Positions 43,159-54,631 of a stretch of 64,000 bases of DNA are shown piece by piece (positions within the stretch are counted from its first letter, which is position 1; each line of letters opens with the position of its first letter). The notes below the pieces were generated by a model. That model did not search any database, was not told the origin of the DNA, and saw only the letters and a list, made by a program, of their open reading frames with translations. The DNA comes from Euphorbia lathyris (taxonomy: Eukaryota > Streptophyta > Magnoliopsida > Malpighiales > Euphorbiaceae): assembly GCF_963576675.1 (NCBI RefSeq), contig NC_088915.1, positions 83,399,501 through 83,463,500 of the forward strand, read 5' to 3'. The translations under genes and the position numbers were made by a program.

Positions 43159-45033
43159 TGTCAAACCCGACCTAAAATAAGATCAGATAAGACTGTGAGA
43201 CATTACCACTGACTTATTATATACACCAGTAGCAGTATCTCTCAAATAAGGAGAAAAATCAGGCAAAAACCAAATTCTAATGTTAAGCTCAAATGACCAA
43301 CATATGTCATTTCCAGCATAACTTTTTCATACGGAGTCCGATTAAGACGATTCAAAAACCCCTGGAAACGTAAGATAATAATAAAGAAGTTTCATTTAGG
43401 ACTCCATGACAGACTCGGCCTATATCTGGTCGAAAAATGCATCACAAGATTCAAGTACGAATCTGATTTTCCAGCATCACCTATATAGACAAGTTATGAC
43501 TTACTCATAACCCATATCACAGTATTCCACAAATTCTCAACTTCAGCTAATTATATATATATCTACATGTAGACAGTACAAACCAAACAAAAGGACACTG
43601 CCAAAAACAAGTTCTTCAAGTGTCCGTATACTATCCACATATATGTACATGAACAAAATGGATGCAATACCCTAGAGACGACTTGCACCTCGTAGCTGTA
43701 ACCGAACCTCGCCCTAGGATCGAGTACCCCTCTCGGTACCTTGCACTTCCTCGCCTAAAACAAAACAATAAAAACATTTGGAAAACATGAGATAAAAATC
43801 TCAATAAGAAACTATCAGCTATAAAAATCAACTTTACTTAATATAACTACATATATATACGTTTATAAAGGATTTAATCAAAACCTTGTAAAATATACTC
43901 AAAACTAACGTTCATAATAGGATCAAGGTATTAAACCAAAAACATAAAATATATAATCTTGTATCCATTCTTGAGTTCATCCCCTTATATTTCAAATCAC
44001 AATTCACAACATATACGAGACGTCTCTTAACATTGCCTATCCCATATGGTCTTACCCAACACTTCTCTGCCATACCCAATAGGTCTTCAGACTGTGTACA
44101 CATGCCATATTTCTCACTAAACATGGTCTTTGAAAATTAAATCCACCATACCGGACTACTCTCAATGGACACCAAACATTTACTTCCATATATCTATATA
44201 GATTGAAACCAAAAACATATATGTATATATGTATATATTTCACTTGATCATAATCAAATTCACAAGTGTTCAATTCTCCAAAATATCAATCCTTAATCAA
44301 ATAAAATTTCCAAAATTAATCAACCAATGAAACCTCAAATCAATATAACCCAGTAAAATCTGTACTTCACATTTAAACATAGTTAATAGTTCATTTGAAC
44401 TATAATTTCACAATAAAAGCAAGATTGTGAAAAACCTCAATTTTACAAAATTCCGGCATAACCCTAAATATCAATTTCTAGAAATTCTTTGATTATATAT
44501 ATATCTCTATACATAAAACTCAAACTATAGTTGATAGTGACTTACCTGAGCTATGAATTGAAGAAAATACATCCGTTCAATTCTCCGCTAAATCAGTCTA
44601 AGACGTTTCCCCTCCAAACACTTCCGAAATTCAGAAACTCTTCGATTAGGATTTAGATCTATGCCTAAGGATGCTATAGTTTAAGTTTCAAGTGATTTGG
44701 ACGGTCGAATCTCCGTAAATCAAAGAAACGGTGGAGAAACGGTCGAAGAACGGTTAATTTGCAGAACAGGAAAAAAAAAAGAAAGAAAGAAGATGCTCGA
44801 ATGTGTCTGGAAGAAATTTGGGATTTATATCCCAAATTTGGCAAATATCGATTTTGATCCTCCATCTTTATATAATCTTTTAATAATTACCCTAAACTTT
44901 TAATTTACACCTAAACCCATTGAATTAACTCCAAATTTTGCCTATAACACCAAATAAAAATCACATACCCCATAATAATAATATATATTAATATCTAGGT
45001 ATAAATTCTAGAAATTTGGACACGGACGTGACA
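43159..45033 (-). repeat. Tekay 3' LTR (1875 bp)
   Basis: Plus-strand ends TGTCAAACCC and GACGTGACA. It is collinear with 50073-51955. A minus-strand TATA box (TATATAAAG) lies at 44866-44874. Confidence 0.94.
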
Positions 45034-45047
45034 ATCCTCCCCACCTT
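45034..45047 (-). promoter_or_regulatory. Polypurine tract
   Basis: On the minus strand AAGGTGGGGAGGAT abuts the 3' LTR. It primes plus-strand DNA synthesis. The related tract AAGGTGTGGAGAAT occurs at 63578-63591. Confidence 0.88.
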
Positions 45048-45081
45048 AAGAAATTTCGTCCACGAAATTGTACTTACCCGT

Positions 45082-48000
45082 CTAGGTGAATAAATGGGGA
45101 TATTGTTGTCTCATATCCTCCTCTCTTTCCCAGGTTGCTTCCTCACGAGAGTGTCTGTGCCACATAACTTTAACAAGTGGTATGGTTTTGTTCCTGAGGA
45201 CTTTCTGTTCTCTAGCTAGGATAGCTACTGGTTCTTCTTTATAGGACAAGTCTTCAGACAATTCAATTGACTGCTCTTGAATAATGTGATTCGGATCACT
45301 CCTATACCTCCGTAGCATTGAAACATGGAATACATCATGTATATTAGAGAGATTCTGAGGCAATTGTAATCGATATGCAACTGGCCCAACTCGTTCCACA
45401 ACTTCATATGGACCAATGAATCTAGGACTCAACTTCCCTTTCTTGCCAAACCGAAGTAAACCCTTCCACGGTGATACTTTCAGAAATACTCTATCTCCCA
45501 CATCATATTCAATTGGTCTCCGTTTCAGATCTGCATAACTCTTTTGTCTATCTTGTGCTTCTTTTAACTTTTGTTGTATGATTTGCACCTTTTCTGTTGT
45601 CAACTGCACTATCTCAGGCCCTAATAACTGTCTTTCGCCTACTTCAGACCAACATAATGGAGTTCTACATCTTCTTCCATATAAGGCTTCATAAGGTGCC
45701 ATATCAATACTAGATTGATAACTGTTATTATATGCAAACTCCATTAAAGGCAAATGTACATCCCAACTACTTTGAAAATTCAAAATGCTAGCTCTCAGCA
45801 TATCTTCCAAAGTTTGAATGGTACGCTCACTCTGACCGTCAGTTTGTGGATGGAAAGCTGTACTGAAATTCAATCTCGTGCCTAATGCATCTTGAAAACT
45901 AGGCCAAAACCTTGATGTAAAGCGAGGATCCCTGTCAGAAACAATAGAAACTGGTACACCATGAAGTCTAACAATCTCCTTGATATACAACTGTGCCAGC
46001 TTCTCTAAAGAAAAAGTCACTTTCATCGGAAGAAAGTGGGATGATTTTGTTAATCTATCCACAATTACCCATATAGAATCATTACCATGTTGTGTACGAG
46101 GTAATCCACTGACAAAATCCATTGTAATATGTTCCCACTTCCATTCAGGAATAGGAAGTGGTTGTAAAGTACCAGCAGGTCGTTGATGTTCTGCTTTGAC
46201 TTGTTGGCAACTTAAACATCTACCCACATATTCAGCTATTTCCCTTTTCATTCCTTTCCACCAGAAATGCTCTCGAAGATTTCTGTACATTTTAGTACTC
46301 CCAGGGTGCATTGCATATGACGAATCATGAGCTTCTTCTAATATCTCCTTCTTGATATCGTGAACATTCGGAACACACATTCTGTCTCCAAACATTAACA
46401 TGCCATCTTCTGTTACTTTATATTCAATCTTCTTCCCCTCGCTAATGTCTTTTCTGATTTGTTCTAAAAATTCATCTTGATTTTGAGCTTCTTTAATTCT
46501 GTCTCGAAGAATCGGTCTCACCTTCAGCATTGCACATAATACTGCCTCATCTCCACAAACCAGTTCAACATTCAAAGCTCTCATATCAAGCAATAAAGAC
46601 ATTCTCACTGATTGTGTATAACTCAAACTTCCAACGTTCTTGCGACTCAAAGCATCAGCTACAACATTAGCTTTACCAGGATGATATTCAATAGTCAGGT
46701 CATAGTCTTTCAATAACTCAATCCATCTCCTTTGCCTCAAATTCAATTCCTTCTGTGTCATTATATATTTCAGACTTTTATGATCAGTGAAAATTAGACA
46801 CTTTTCACCATAAAGATAATGTCTCCAAATCTTTAAAGCAAACACCACGGCAGCTAATTCAAGATCATGTGTCGGGTAATTCAATTCGTGTGGCCTTAAT
46901 TGTCGTGACGCATAAGCAATAACGTTATCATTCTGCATCAATACAATTCTGAGACCTTGCCCTGATGCATCACTGTACACTGTATAACCTTCACCCACTA
47001 TAGGTAGTGTTAACACAGGAGCACTGATAAGTCTGGACTTTAGTATATCAAAACTTTCTTGACATTCAAGTGTCCATTCAAATTTAACACCCTTCCGCAG
47101 TAATCGTGTCATCGGACAAGCTATAAGTGAGAATCCTTTCACAAATCTTCTGTAATAACCCGCTAATCCTAGGAAACTACGTACTTCATGTACATCCGAC
47201 GGTGCTTCCCAATTAACTACAGCTTCAACTTTCTTAGGATCAACTAAAATTCCCCTAGCTGAGACCACATGACCTAAAAACATCATTTCATCAAGCCAAA
47301 ATTCACATTTGCTAAATTTTGCATATAATTGCTTCTCCCTTAGAATCTGCAAAACTGTTCTCAAATGCTTACTGTGATTTTCCTTATCCTTAGAATACAC
47401 AAGGATATCGTCGATAAACACAATCACAAATGTATCTAAGTAAGGTTTAAAAATCCTATTCATAAGGTCCATAAAAGCAGCAGGTGCATTAGTTAATCCA
47501 AATGGCATAACCAAAAATTCATAATGCCCGTATCGAGTTCTAAAAGCTGTTTTCTGAACATCCTCTTCCCTGACCTTCAATTGATGATACCCAGTTCTCA
47601 AGTCAATTTTCGAAAATATGGTTGCTCCTTGCAATTGATCAAACAAATCGTCAATTCTAGGTAATGGATACTTGTTACGAATAGTAACCTTGTTCAGTTG
47701 ACGATAATCAATGCATAACCGCATTGTACCATCCTTCTTTTTTACAAACAAAACTGGAGCTCCCCATGGTGATACACTAGGTCGAATATATCCCTTATCT
47801 AATAACTCCTGCAACTGCACTTTCAATTCCTTCATTTCTGCCGGTGCCATTCTATATGGTGCAAGTGATATAGGAGCAGTACCAGGCTGCAAATCAATTG
47901 CAAACTCTACTTCTCTTACTGGTGGTAACCCTGGTATTTCATCCGGAAAGACATCTGGATACTCATTCACAATTGGCACATCTTCCAAGTTGGGAGATTC

Positions 48001-49755
48001 TTTATTACTATCTACCACATATGCCAAGAAAGCGTCACATCCTTTCCTTAGCATTTTCATAGCTGTCATAACTGTGACTATACTTCTACGTACACCTCTC
48101 TCACCATGAAACACATATCCCTCTCCACTAGCTAATACTAGATTAACTTTCTTTTTAGAACAATCTACCATTGCTTGATACTTAGATAATGAATCCATGC
48201 CTAAGATGACATCAAATGTTTGCACCAGCAAAGGTATCAAATTCACATCTATAAAAGACTCTCCTAACTTCACTTCACAATTAGGATACACATGTGTACA
48301 TACTAAAGATTCTCCCATAGGCATGCTAACAGTTAAACGTTCTGGCATAAGTTTTGACTCCCAAATTATATCAGACATAAATAATGGAGACACAAAAGAA
48401 TGTGTAGCACCAGGATCAATAAGCAGATAAGCATCTTTTCCAAATAAAGAAATCGTACCAGTGATAACTTCTGCAGATGCAACAGCTTCTTGTGGAGTCA
48501 TAGCAAAAGCTCGAGGTTGAGTTGCAGCTCTATCTGACTGATTACCCTGATTCCTAGCTCCTTGAGAAGTATTACCAGCTCCTCTTCCCATGTTATTACC
48601 TCTACCATTACCCTGATTATTTCCTCTCCCAAACAAATTACCTCTACTTCCTCTGTCAGTCTGTAATCCTCTACCCCTTCCAGCTCTATTCCGTTTAGGA
48701 CAACGAGTACGTACATGTCCTTCCTCACCACACTCATAACAAACAATTCGTCTCTGTGGTTCAGTTGTCCTCCCTGAAGGACAATCCCTCCTTATGTGAC
48801 CACTTCCGCCACACTGAAAACACTGTAATGTTCTCTTTCTGCATTCACCTGAATGAAATTGCCCACACTGACTACATTTTAAAACATTACCACTACTAGC
48901 AATTGAAGGACTGTGTGAAGCTTGGCTAAAAGTATCAGGTGCTCGAAAAGTACTACGATTCACAAATGCTCCTCTTGAAGCCTGACTTTGTATCTGACTA
49001 CCCCGAAACTGAGATGGTCCTCCTCTAGCAAACTTTGATCTCCCAAATTCCTCTGACTGCTTCTGACTGGTCTCAGATTCTAACTTCCCCTTTAACTTTT
49101 CTTTCTGTAATGCTTTCTCTACCCAGCCACGATAATGTACACCCTCGTATAAACTCAGCTCATTCTGATAAAATGCACTCAATCCATCCTTAAATCTCTC
49201 ACATTTCACTTCCTCAGTAGGAAACCACTGACTAGCATAACGATATAAATCATCAAACTTGTCCACATACTCTTTCACAGCCAAAGTCCCCTGTTTCAAA
49301 TTAAAGAACTCATTTCTCTTCGCTTTCTGGAATGTTTCAGTCAGATATTCTCTCATAAACTCACGTTTGAAAACTCCCCAATTCAAACCTTCAGGATACA
49401 AACCCCTGACTCGAGTTAACCATGCATCTGCTGGTCCATGTAATAAACCAAACACAACCCTGACTTTATCCTCATCACGTAACTGCATAGTACTAAAGGC
49501 TTTTTCTGTAGCCTTTAACCAATTATCAGCTTCCTCAGAGTCAATTGTACCTTTGAAATCAAATGCCCCACAATTTTTAGCATCCTCGATTAGCTCACTG
49601 GGCCTTCTATGTGCTTCCCGTGTTTCCATCATGGTAACAAAAGCTTCAACTAAAGCTCGGGGTTCAAGTTGTACTACTTGTGGCATTGCAGCTTGTGGAG
49701 CCACATACGGTGCAGGTTGTTCAGCTTGAAGATTAACAGGTCGACGTGGAGGCAA
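45082..49755 (-). CDS. gag-pol: Tekay gag-pol polyprotein (about 1557 codons)
   Basis: One open frame; the first in-frame ATG is at 49686. Domains by codon of the open frame: gag (about 60-230), two CCHC zinc knuckles ([14 protein letters not shown] at 312-325 and [14 protein letters not shown] at 339-352) preceded by a degenerate third (294), aspartic protease [10 protein letters not shown] (445-454), reverse transcriptase with catalytic FIDD (780-783), RNase H with YSDAS, DLELAA and TDHKS (927-993), integrase with an HHCC zinc domain and the D-D-E core ([27 protein letters not shown]), and a C-terminal chromodomain ending [11 protein letters not shown]. Chromodomains in this group are thought to direct integration to particular chromatin. 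The frame once began further upstream (see 49756-49923). Confidence 0.93.
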   Translation of the reverse strand: MPPRRPVNLQAEQPAPYVAPQAAMPQVVQLEPRALVEAFVTMMETREAHRRPSELIEDAKNCGAFDFKGTIDSEEADNWLKATEKAFSTMQLRDEDKVRVVFGLLHGPADAWLTRVRGLYPEGLNWGVFKREFMREYLTETFQKAKRNEFFNLKQGTLAVKEYVDKFDDLYRYASQWFPTEEVKCERFKDGLSAFYQNELSLYEGVHYRGWVEKALQKEKLKGKLESETSQKQSEEFGRSKFARGGPSQFRGSQIQSQASRGAFVNRSTFRAPDTFSQASHSPSIASSGNVLKCSQCGQFHSGECRKRTLQCFQCGGSGHIRRDCPSGRTTEPQRRIVCYECGEEGHVRTRCPKRNRAGRGRGLQTDRGSRGNLFGRGNNQGNGRGNNMGRGAGNTSQGARNQGNQSDRAATQPRAFAMTPQEAVASAEVITGTISLFGKDAYLLIDPGATHSFVSPLFMSDIIWESKLMPERLTVSMPMGESLVCTHVYPNCEVKLGESFIDVNLIPLLVQTFDVILGMDSLSKYQAMVDCSKKKVNLVLASGEGYVFHGERGVRRSIVTVMTAMKMLRKGCDAFLAYVVDSNKESPNLEDVPIVNEYPDVFPDEIPGLPPVREVEFAIDLQPGTAPISLAPYRMAPAEMKELKVQLQELLDKGYIRPSVSPWGAPVLFVKKKDGTMRLCIDYRQLNKVTIRNKYPLPRIDDLFDQLQGATIFSKIDLRTGYHQLKVREEDVQKTAFRTRYGHYEFLVMPFGLTNAPAAFMDLMNRIFKPYLDTFVIVFIDDILVYSKDKENHSKHLRTVLQILREKQLYAKFSKCEFWLDEMMFLGHVVSARGILVDPKKVEAVVNWEAPSDVHEVRSFLGLAGYYRRFVKGFSLIACPMTRLLRKGVKFEWTLECQESFDILKSRLISAPVLTLPIVGEGYTVYSDASGQGLRIVLMQNDNVIAYASRQLRPHELNYPTHDLELAAVVFALKIWRHYLYGEKCLIFTDHKSLKYIMTQKELNLRQRRWIELLKDYDLTIEYHPGKANVVADALSRKNVGSLSYTQSVRMSLLLDMRALNVELVCGDEAVLCAMLKVRPILRDRIKEAQNQDEFLEQIRKDISEGKKIEYKVTEDGMLMFGDRMCVPNVHDIKKEILEEAHDSSYAMHPGSTKMYRNLREHFWWKGMKREIAEYVGRCLSCQQVKAEHQRPAGTLQPLPIPEWKWEHITMDFVSGLPRTQHGNDSIWVIVDRLTKSSHFLPMKVTFSLEKLAQLYIKEIVRLHGVPVSIVSDRDPRFTSRFWPSFQDALGTRLNFSTAFHPQTDGQSERTIQTLEDMLRASILNFQSSWDVHLPLMEFAYNNSYQSSIDMAPYEALYGRRCRTPLCWSEVGERQLLGPEIVQLTTEKVQIIQQKLKEAQDRQKSYADLKRRPIEYDVGDRVFLKVSPWKGLLRFGKKGKLSPRFIGPYEVVERVGPVAYRLQLPQNLSNIHDVFHVSMLRRYRSDPNHIIQEQSIELSEDLSYKEEPVAILAREQKVLRNKTIPLVKVMWHRHSREEATWEREEDMRQQYPHLFT

Positions 49756-49923
49756 TGGTTATTGTTGTCTTTGAGGTTGGTTAATGGGTGGAACTCTAGC
49801 ATCAGAGGCTTCACTATCCCCTAAGCCCTCAAGATCCCATCATAACTCTCTTCTTTCCTCATCTCTACCTCTACCTCTACCTCTATTTAGAGGCGGTCGG
49901 CCACGCGATCGTCTCGGATGCAT
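49756..49923 (-). pseudogene. Original N-terminal leader of the Tekay frame, two nonsense codons
   Basis: A minus-strand ATG at 49923 is in frame with the polyprotein and encodes an Arg/Gly-rich start (HPRRSRGRPPLNRGRGRGR). Codon 28 is TGA and codon 55 is TAA. After the second stop the long frame is open. The natural start was probably here; translation from the internal ATG at 49686 would skip this leader. Confidence 0.75.
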
Positions 49924-50057
49924 CTATATGATAAAGACACAATTATAATTATATGTAGATATATGCTATGCATGAATGTCATGTGTGCAACACAAGAAAT
50001 ACAAAGAATCACATTATATTACCTATATATCCACTTATGGATATGGATTAAACCTAT

Positions 50058-50069
50058 GCTCTGATACCA
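50058..50069 (-). promoter_or_regulatory. Primer binding site, initiator-Met tRNA type
   Basis: On the minus strand TGGTATCAGAGC follows the 5' LTR by 3 nt. It is the standard Met primer site. Confidence 0.93.
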
Positions 50070-50072
50070 AAA

Positions 50073-51955
50073 TGTCAAACCCGACCTAAAATAAGATCAG
50101 ATAAGACTGTGAGACATTACCACTGACTTATTATATACACCAGTAGCAGTATCTCTCAAATAAGGAGAAAAATCAGGCAAAAACCAAATTCTAATGTTAA
50201 GCTCAAATGACCAACATATGTCATTTCCAGCATAACTTTTTCATACGGAGTCCGATTAAGACGATTCAAAAACCCCTGGAAACGTAAGATAATAATAAAG
50301 AAGTTTCATTTAGGACTCCATGACAGACTCGGCCTATATCTGGTCGAAAAATGCATCACAAGATTCAAGTACGAATCTGATTTTCCAGCATCACCTATAT
50401 AGACAAGTTATGACTTACTCATAACCCATATCACAGTATTCCACAAATTCTCAACTTCAGCTAATTATATATATATCTACATGTAGACAGTACAAACCAA
50501 ACAAAAGGACACTGCCAAAAACAAGTTCTTCAAGTGTCCGTATACTATCCACATATATGTACATGAACAAAATGGATGCAATACCCTAGAGACGACTTGC
50601 ACCTCGTAGCTGTAACCGAACCTCGCCCTAGGATCGAGTACCCCTCTCGGTACCTTGCACTTCCTCGCCTAAAACAAAACAATAAAAACATTTGGAAAAC
50701 ATGAGATAAAAATCTCAATAAGAAACTATCAGCTATAAAAATCAACTTTACTTAATATAACTACATATATATACGTTTATAAAGGATTTAATCAAAACCT
50801 TGTAAAATATACTCAAAACTAACGTTCATAATAGGATCAAGGTATTAAACCAAAAACATAAAATATATAATCTTGTATCCATTCTTGAGTTCATCCCCTT
50901 ATATTTCAAATCACAATTCACAACATATACGAGACGTCTCTTAACATTGCCTATCCCATATGGTCTTACCCAACACTTCTCTGCCATACCCAATAGGTCT
51001 TCAGACTGTGTACACAGGCCATATTTCTCACTAAACATGGTCTTTGAAAATTAAACCCACCATACCGGACTACTCTCAATGGACACCAAACATTTACTTC
51101 CATATATCTATATAGATTGAAACCAAAAACATATATGTATATATGTATATATTTCACTTGATCATAATCAAATTCACAAGTGTTCAATTCTCCAAAATAT
51201 CAATCCTTAATCAAATAAAATTTCCAAAATTAATCAACCAATGAAACCTCAAATCAATATAACCCAGTAAAATTTGTACTTCACATTTAAACATAGTTAA
51301 TAGTTCATTTGAACTATAATTTCACAATAAAAGCAAGATTGTGAAAAAACCTCAATTTTATAAAATTCCGGCATAACCCTAAAATATCAATTTCTAGAAA
51401 TTCTTTGATTATATATATATATATCTCTATACATAAAACTCAAACTATAGTTTATAGTGACTTACCTGAGCTATAAATTGAAGAAAATACACCCGTTCAA
51501 TTCTCCGCTAAATCAGTCTAAGACGTTTCCCCTCCAAACACTTCCGAAATTCAGAAACTCTTCGATTAGGATTTAGATCTATGCCTAAGGATGCTATAGT
51601 TTAAGTTTCAAGTGATTTGGACGGTCGAATCTCCGCAAATCAAAGAAACGGTGGAGAAACGGTCGAAGAACGGTTAATTTGCAGAACAGGAAAAAAAAAA
51701 AAAGAAAGAAGATGCTCGAATGTGTCTGGAAGAAATTTGGGATTTATATCCCAAATTTGGCAAATATCGATTTTGGTCCTCCATCTTTATATAATCTTTT
51801 AATAATTACCCTAAACTTTTAATTTACACCTAAACCCATCGAATTAACTCCAAATTTTGCCTATAACACCAAATAAAAATCACATACCCCATAATGATAA
51901 TAATATATATTAATATCTAGGTATAAATTCTAGAAATTTGGACACGGACGTGACA
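50073..51955 (-). repeat. Tekay 5' LTR (1883 bp)
   Basis: It is the upstream LTR for minus-strand transcription, with TATA TATATAAAG at 51785-51793. Short frames inside both LTRs (for example 43631-43831 and 50545-50745) are identical because the LTRs are, and are not genes. Confidence 0.94.
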
Positions 51956-51960
51956 ATAGT

Positions 51961-52140
51961 ACAGCTGTTGTCCGCAAGACAGCAACAGTGAGGTTGCTGT
52001 CCTGAAACTCGCCACGAACGGCAGCGACGTTTGTGTCAACAGACAGTCCTCGAATAGTCTGCTGCGACGGAACAGGCGCAGGCCTAACTGTGGCAAATCC
52101 AAATTCATTTGGCAGGACAGATTTTATGTTTTAAATTTTT
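51961..52140. other. GC-richer fragment of unknown origin beside the Tekay insertion
   Basis: This stretch (ACAGCTGTTGTCCGCAAGAC ... GGAACAGGCGCAGG) is clearly less AT-rich than its surroundings and was split from 43153 leftwards by the insertion. I could not identify a protein or RNA in it. Confidence 0.4.
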
Positions 52141-52250
52141 TACGGGTATTTTGATAAAATTCCGATCCAAATACCGTTTAATTATTAAACATGTTTTAAT
52201 TAAAATTAGTCAATATTTTTTTTTGTATTTTACTCTAACAATAATATAGT

Positions 52251-52745
52251 TGCTAACTATTTCGTTCTCTACAAATTGTTCTAATTTTTTTTATCTTTAT
52301 TTGATTTTTCTTGATTCAGTAAAAAAATTAATTTAATTTTAACTTATAAAAAAAATAGAATATAAAGACTAACAGCCTAGAGTCTCTAAAATACAGGAGT
52401 TGCATCTACCTGCGGATAATGTCAATTTCATAATATTATCGGTTACAGTAATTGGACGGAATGAGTTATTCAAAATATAAACAGATAATGTTAAAAAAAT
52501 ATAACCTTGTCTGTTTCGTCATCTGTAAATTGTCCTAAAAGTTTGATCTTTATTTGCTTTTTCTTGGTTCAGTCAAAAATTAATTTTAATTTATAAAAAA
52601 AATAGAATATAAAAGCAGCCTAGGACCTCTAAAATACTGCGGCCGCCTCTGCATGCGAATAATGTCAATTTCATACTCTTTTCGTTTAGAGTTTTGAAGG
52701 GGATGAATAATTCAAAAATAAATGAGTAATGTCAATTTCATAACC
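52251..52745 (+). repeat. Diverged tandem duplication, two units of about 248 bp
   Basis: Units 52251-52499 and 52500-52745 share, in order, TTTCGT[C/T], AATTGT[C/T]CTAA, TTTATTTG, TTCTTG[A/G]TTCAGT, ATAGAATATAAA, CAGCCTAG, CTCTAAAATAC and ATAATGTCAATTTCATA. No gene seen. Confidence 0.75.
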
Positions 52746-52874
52746 TTACCCGTTAAACTAATAGGACAAAATAAATAATTAAAAAATAAACATATTATAT
52801 GAATTGTATATTAGGTACCTACAATATATAAAATTCGTATAAAAATAATTTTTAATATATTATATCCTCCCTAA

Positions 52875-53105
52875 AAATGAAGGCAGGAATCCTATCAGCG
52901 ATTCCTACTTTTGCCTCATTACGACGCTGTAGGCGCCATAATGAGATAAAGCAAATATATTTTTCGAATAGGAATCCATTTTCTGAAAGATCCTGGCTTG
53001 CGTGCTTTGGTGGATCTCCGAGATCCTTTCGATGACCTATGTTGTGTTGAAGGGATATCTATATGATCCGATCGATTGCGTAAAGCACGCGGTGCATACA
53101 AGTAT
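52875..53105. other. Plastid-like DNA insertion (NUPT)
   Basis: The segment with TTCTGAAAGATCCTGGCTTG, TCTCCGAGATCCTTTCGATG and TATGATCCGATCGATTGCG reads like plastid inverted-repeat DNA that I recognise. It stands out in base composition from the AT-rich flanks. The minus-strand frame with RSDHIDIPSTQHRSSKGSRR is a typical spurious plastid reading frame. The following 53106-53230 (GGTAAACATTCGTCCGAGCC, GAGGCCTCGGTAACG) looks like degenerate antisense organellar 23S/26S rRNA, less certainly. Confidence 0.55.
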
Positions 53106-53235
53106 TTTTGTTAGAACGTTCATACATAACTAATGGAATGCGTAGACCTGTGTTTTTGGTAAACATTCGTCCGAGCCTGGTCACTAATGGCGTATTTTTT
53201 TGAAACGAGGCCTCGGTAACGTGCCATAAAAACTC

Positions 53236-53609
53236 CTTGTTTTCTTTATTTTGTTGAATTTTCGGAAACCTAAATTAAAACTGAACTAAACTGAACTAAA
53301 GGATAAATAACTATATTAAATGATAAATAAATATGATAAGTGAAGGAAAATCTACTTTTTACCTATTACAGTGGATAAAACACCGTAATAGTACTATTTT
53401 TAACTAAGTTAAAAATAGCCCCTTCAAAAAAATAATTTTTAACTATAATCAAATTGGAAATTATTTTTTTAAATTAGCACTATTTAGAGGTTTAACCCAA
53501 TATTACTAAGCAATGAACAATTTTAGCGATACTATTATCAAATTCGATAAATTTCAGATATTATTATATAACAAATTTTATACCAGTTGGATATCTATGG
53601 TTAAAATAA
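53236..53609. other. AT-rich spacer, nothing recognised
   Basis: No frame, repeat terminus or RNA motif that I can support. Confidence 0.5.
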
Positions 53610-54125
53610 AGGGATAAGATGCAAAATTACACTTAACGTTCACAGCTAGAAATAATTTTACCCCTAACGTCTAAAATGTTACAATTTTACCTCTAACGTT
53701 ATCAAGTGGGGTCAATTTTAGAAATAATTCATCAAACTGTTTTCTCAGCCATGAATCTTGTCATCTACACTTCACATGTGAACAATTTTATCACTTATTA
53801 GTGGCAGATCATAAACATATGATTAGACGTAAATAAAAAAAATAAAAAAGTATTGTGTATTTTACGAATTGGACAAAAAAAATTTAAAATATTTCGGCAA
53901 ATAAATAAATATTAACATCCAATTCTATTATTAAATCACAGAAAATATGAATTTTTTTAAACGAACTGATATGCAATTGATGCAGAATAAGGAGCTGTAT
54001 TTTATAATAATGTCTAAAATTGACCCCACTTGTCAATGTTAGGGGTAAAATCGCACAATTTTAGACGTTAAGGGTAAAATTGCGTATGACTATAAACATT
54101 AATGGTATTTTTGAGTTAAAACTTA
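53610..54125. mobile_element. Foldback MITE
   Basis: Arms with ATTTTACCCCTAACGTCTAA and its inverse (TTAGACGTTAAGGGTAAAAT), plus a shared GTTAGGGGTAAAAT unit. It is a relative of 33226-33645. Confidence 0.65.
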
Positions 54126-54599
54126 AACTTAATATTTTTAATTTTGATAAAATAATTGAATATAAATTTTTTTCTATGCGAATTCATATGTTACTGTTAT
54201 CGGATGTCACAGATAAAATTGCTTCATAAAAACTAGGGCTGCACAAAACTAACCAGAAAACTGAAAAACCGATTTTCGAAACCGAAATCGAACAGAAAAA
54301 TAGGTTAACCGTAACCGATGGACTAGTTTATGGTTTTTCATTTCAAAAACCAATGGCTAACCGAAACCGAAAATAAACCGATTATATATTGATATACATA
54401 AAACTAGTATAAATATATGTAGAAATTTAATTATAAATATATAAATATACATATTTATATTTAATTTTTTAAGTTAAAAATATTAAAATAATATAAAATT
54501 TATTTATTTTGGCAATTTTGTTAATTAAATTTGAAGTTTAATATTTTTATTTTTTTTGGTAGGAATATTTTTATTTAATATTTAAATAATTATATATTT
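54126..54599. other. AT-rich spacer with a MITE-like relic
   Basis: 54235-54370 contains repeated AACCGAAA-type motifs, as found in hAT-like MITEs (compare 5810-5880). No gene is seen. Confidence 0.45.
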
Positions 54600-54631
54600 A
54601 TTTTTATTTTTTGAAACAAAGAATTAATGAA

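Larger units (their letters stand above)
43159..51955 (-). mobile_element. Complete Tekay/Del-type chromovirus (Ty3/gypsy), 8.8 kb, young
   Basis: LTRs of 1875 and 1883 bp (TG...CA), a perfect 5-bp target duplication ATAGT (43154-43158 and 51956-51960), an initiator-Met primer site, a single gag-pol frame, and a polypurine tract, all on the minus strand. I count roughly ten substitutions and five short indels between the LTRs by eye, so the insertion is recent. A chromodomain at the C-terminus and the primer and polypurine sequences place it in the Tekay/Del group. Two nonsense codons lie at the very start of the frame. Confidence 0.94.

Noticed and set aside
43631..43831. Short minus-strand frames repeated exactly at 50545-50745 (also 43912/50826 and 44052/50966)
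   Set aside because: They lie in the two LTRs of the Tekay element and are alike only because the LTRs are; no protein motifs.
47711..48109. Plus-strand 132-aa frame
   Set aside because: Shadow of the Tekay gag-pol frame on the other strand.
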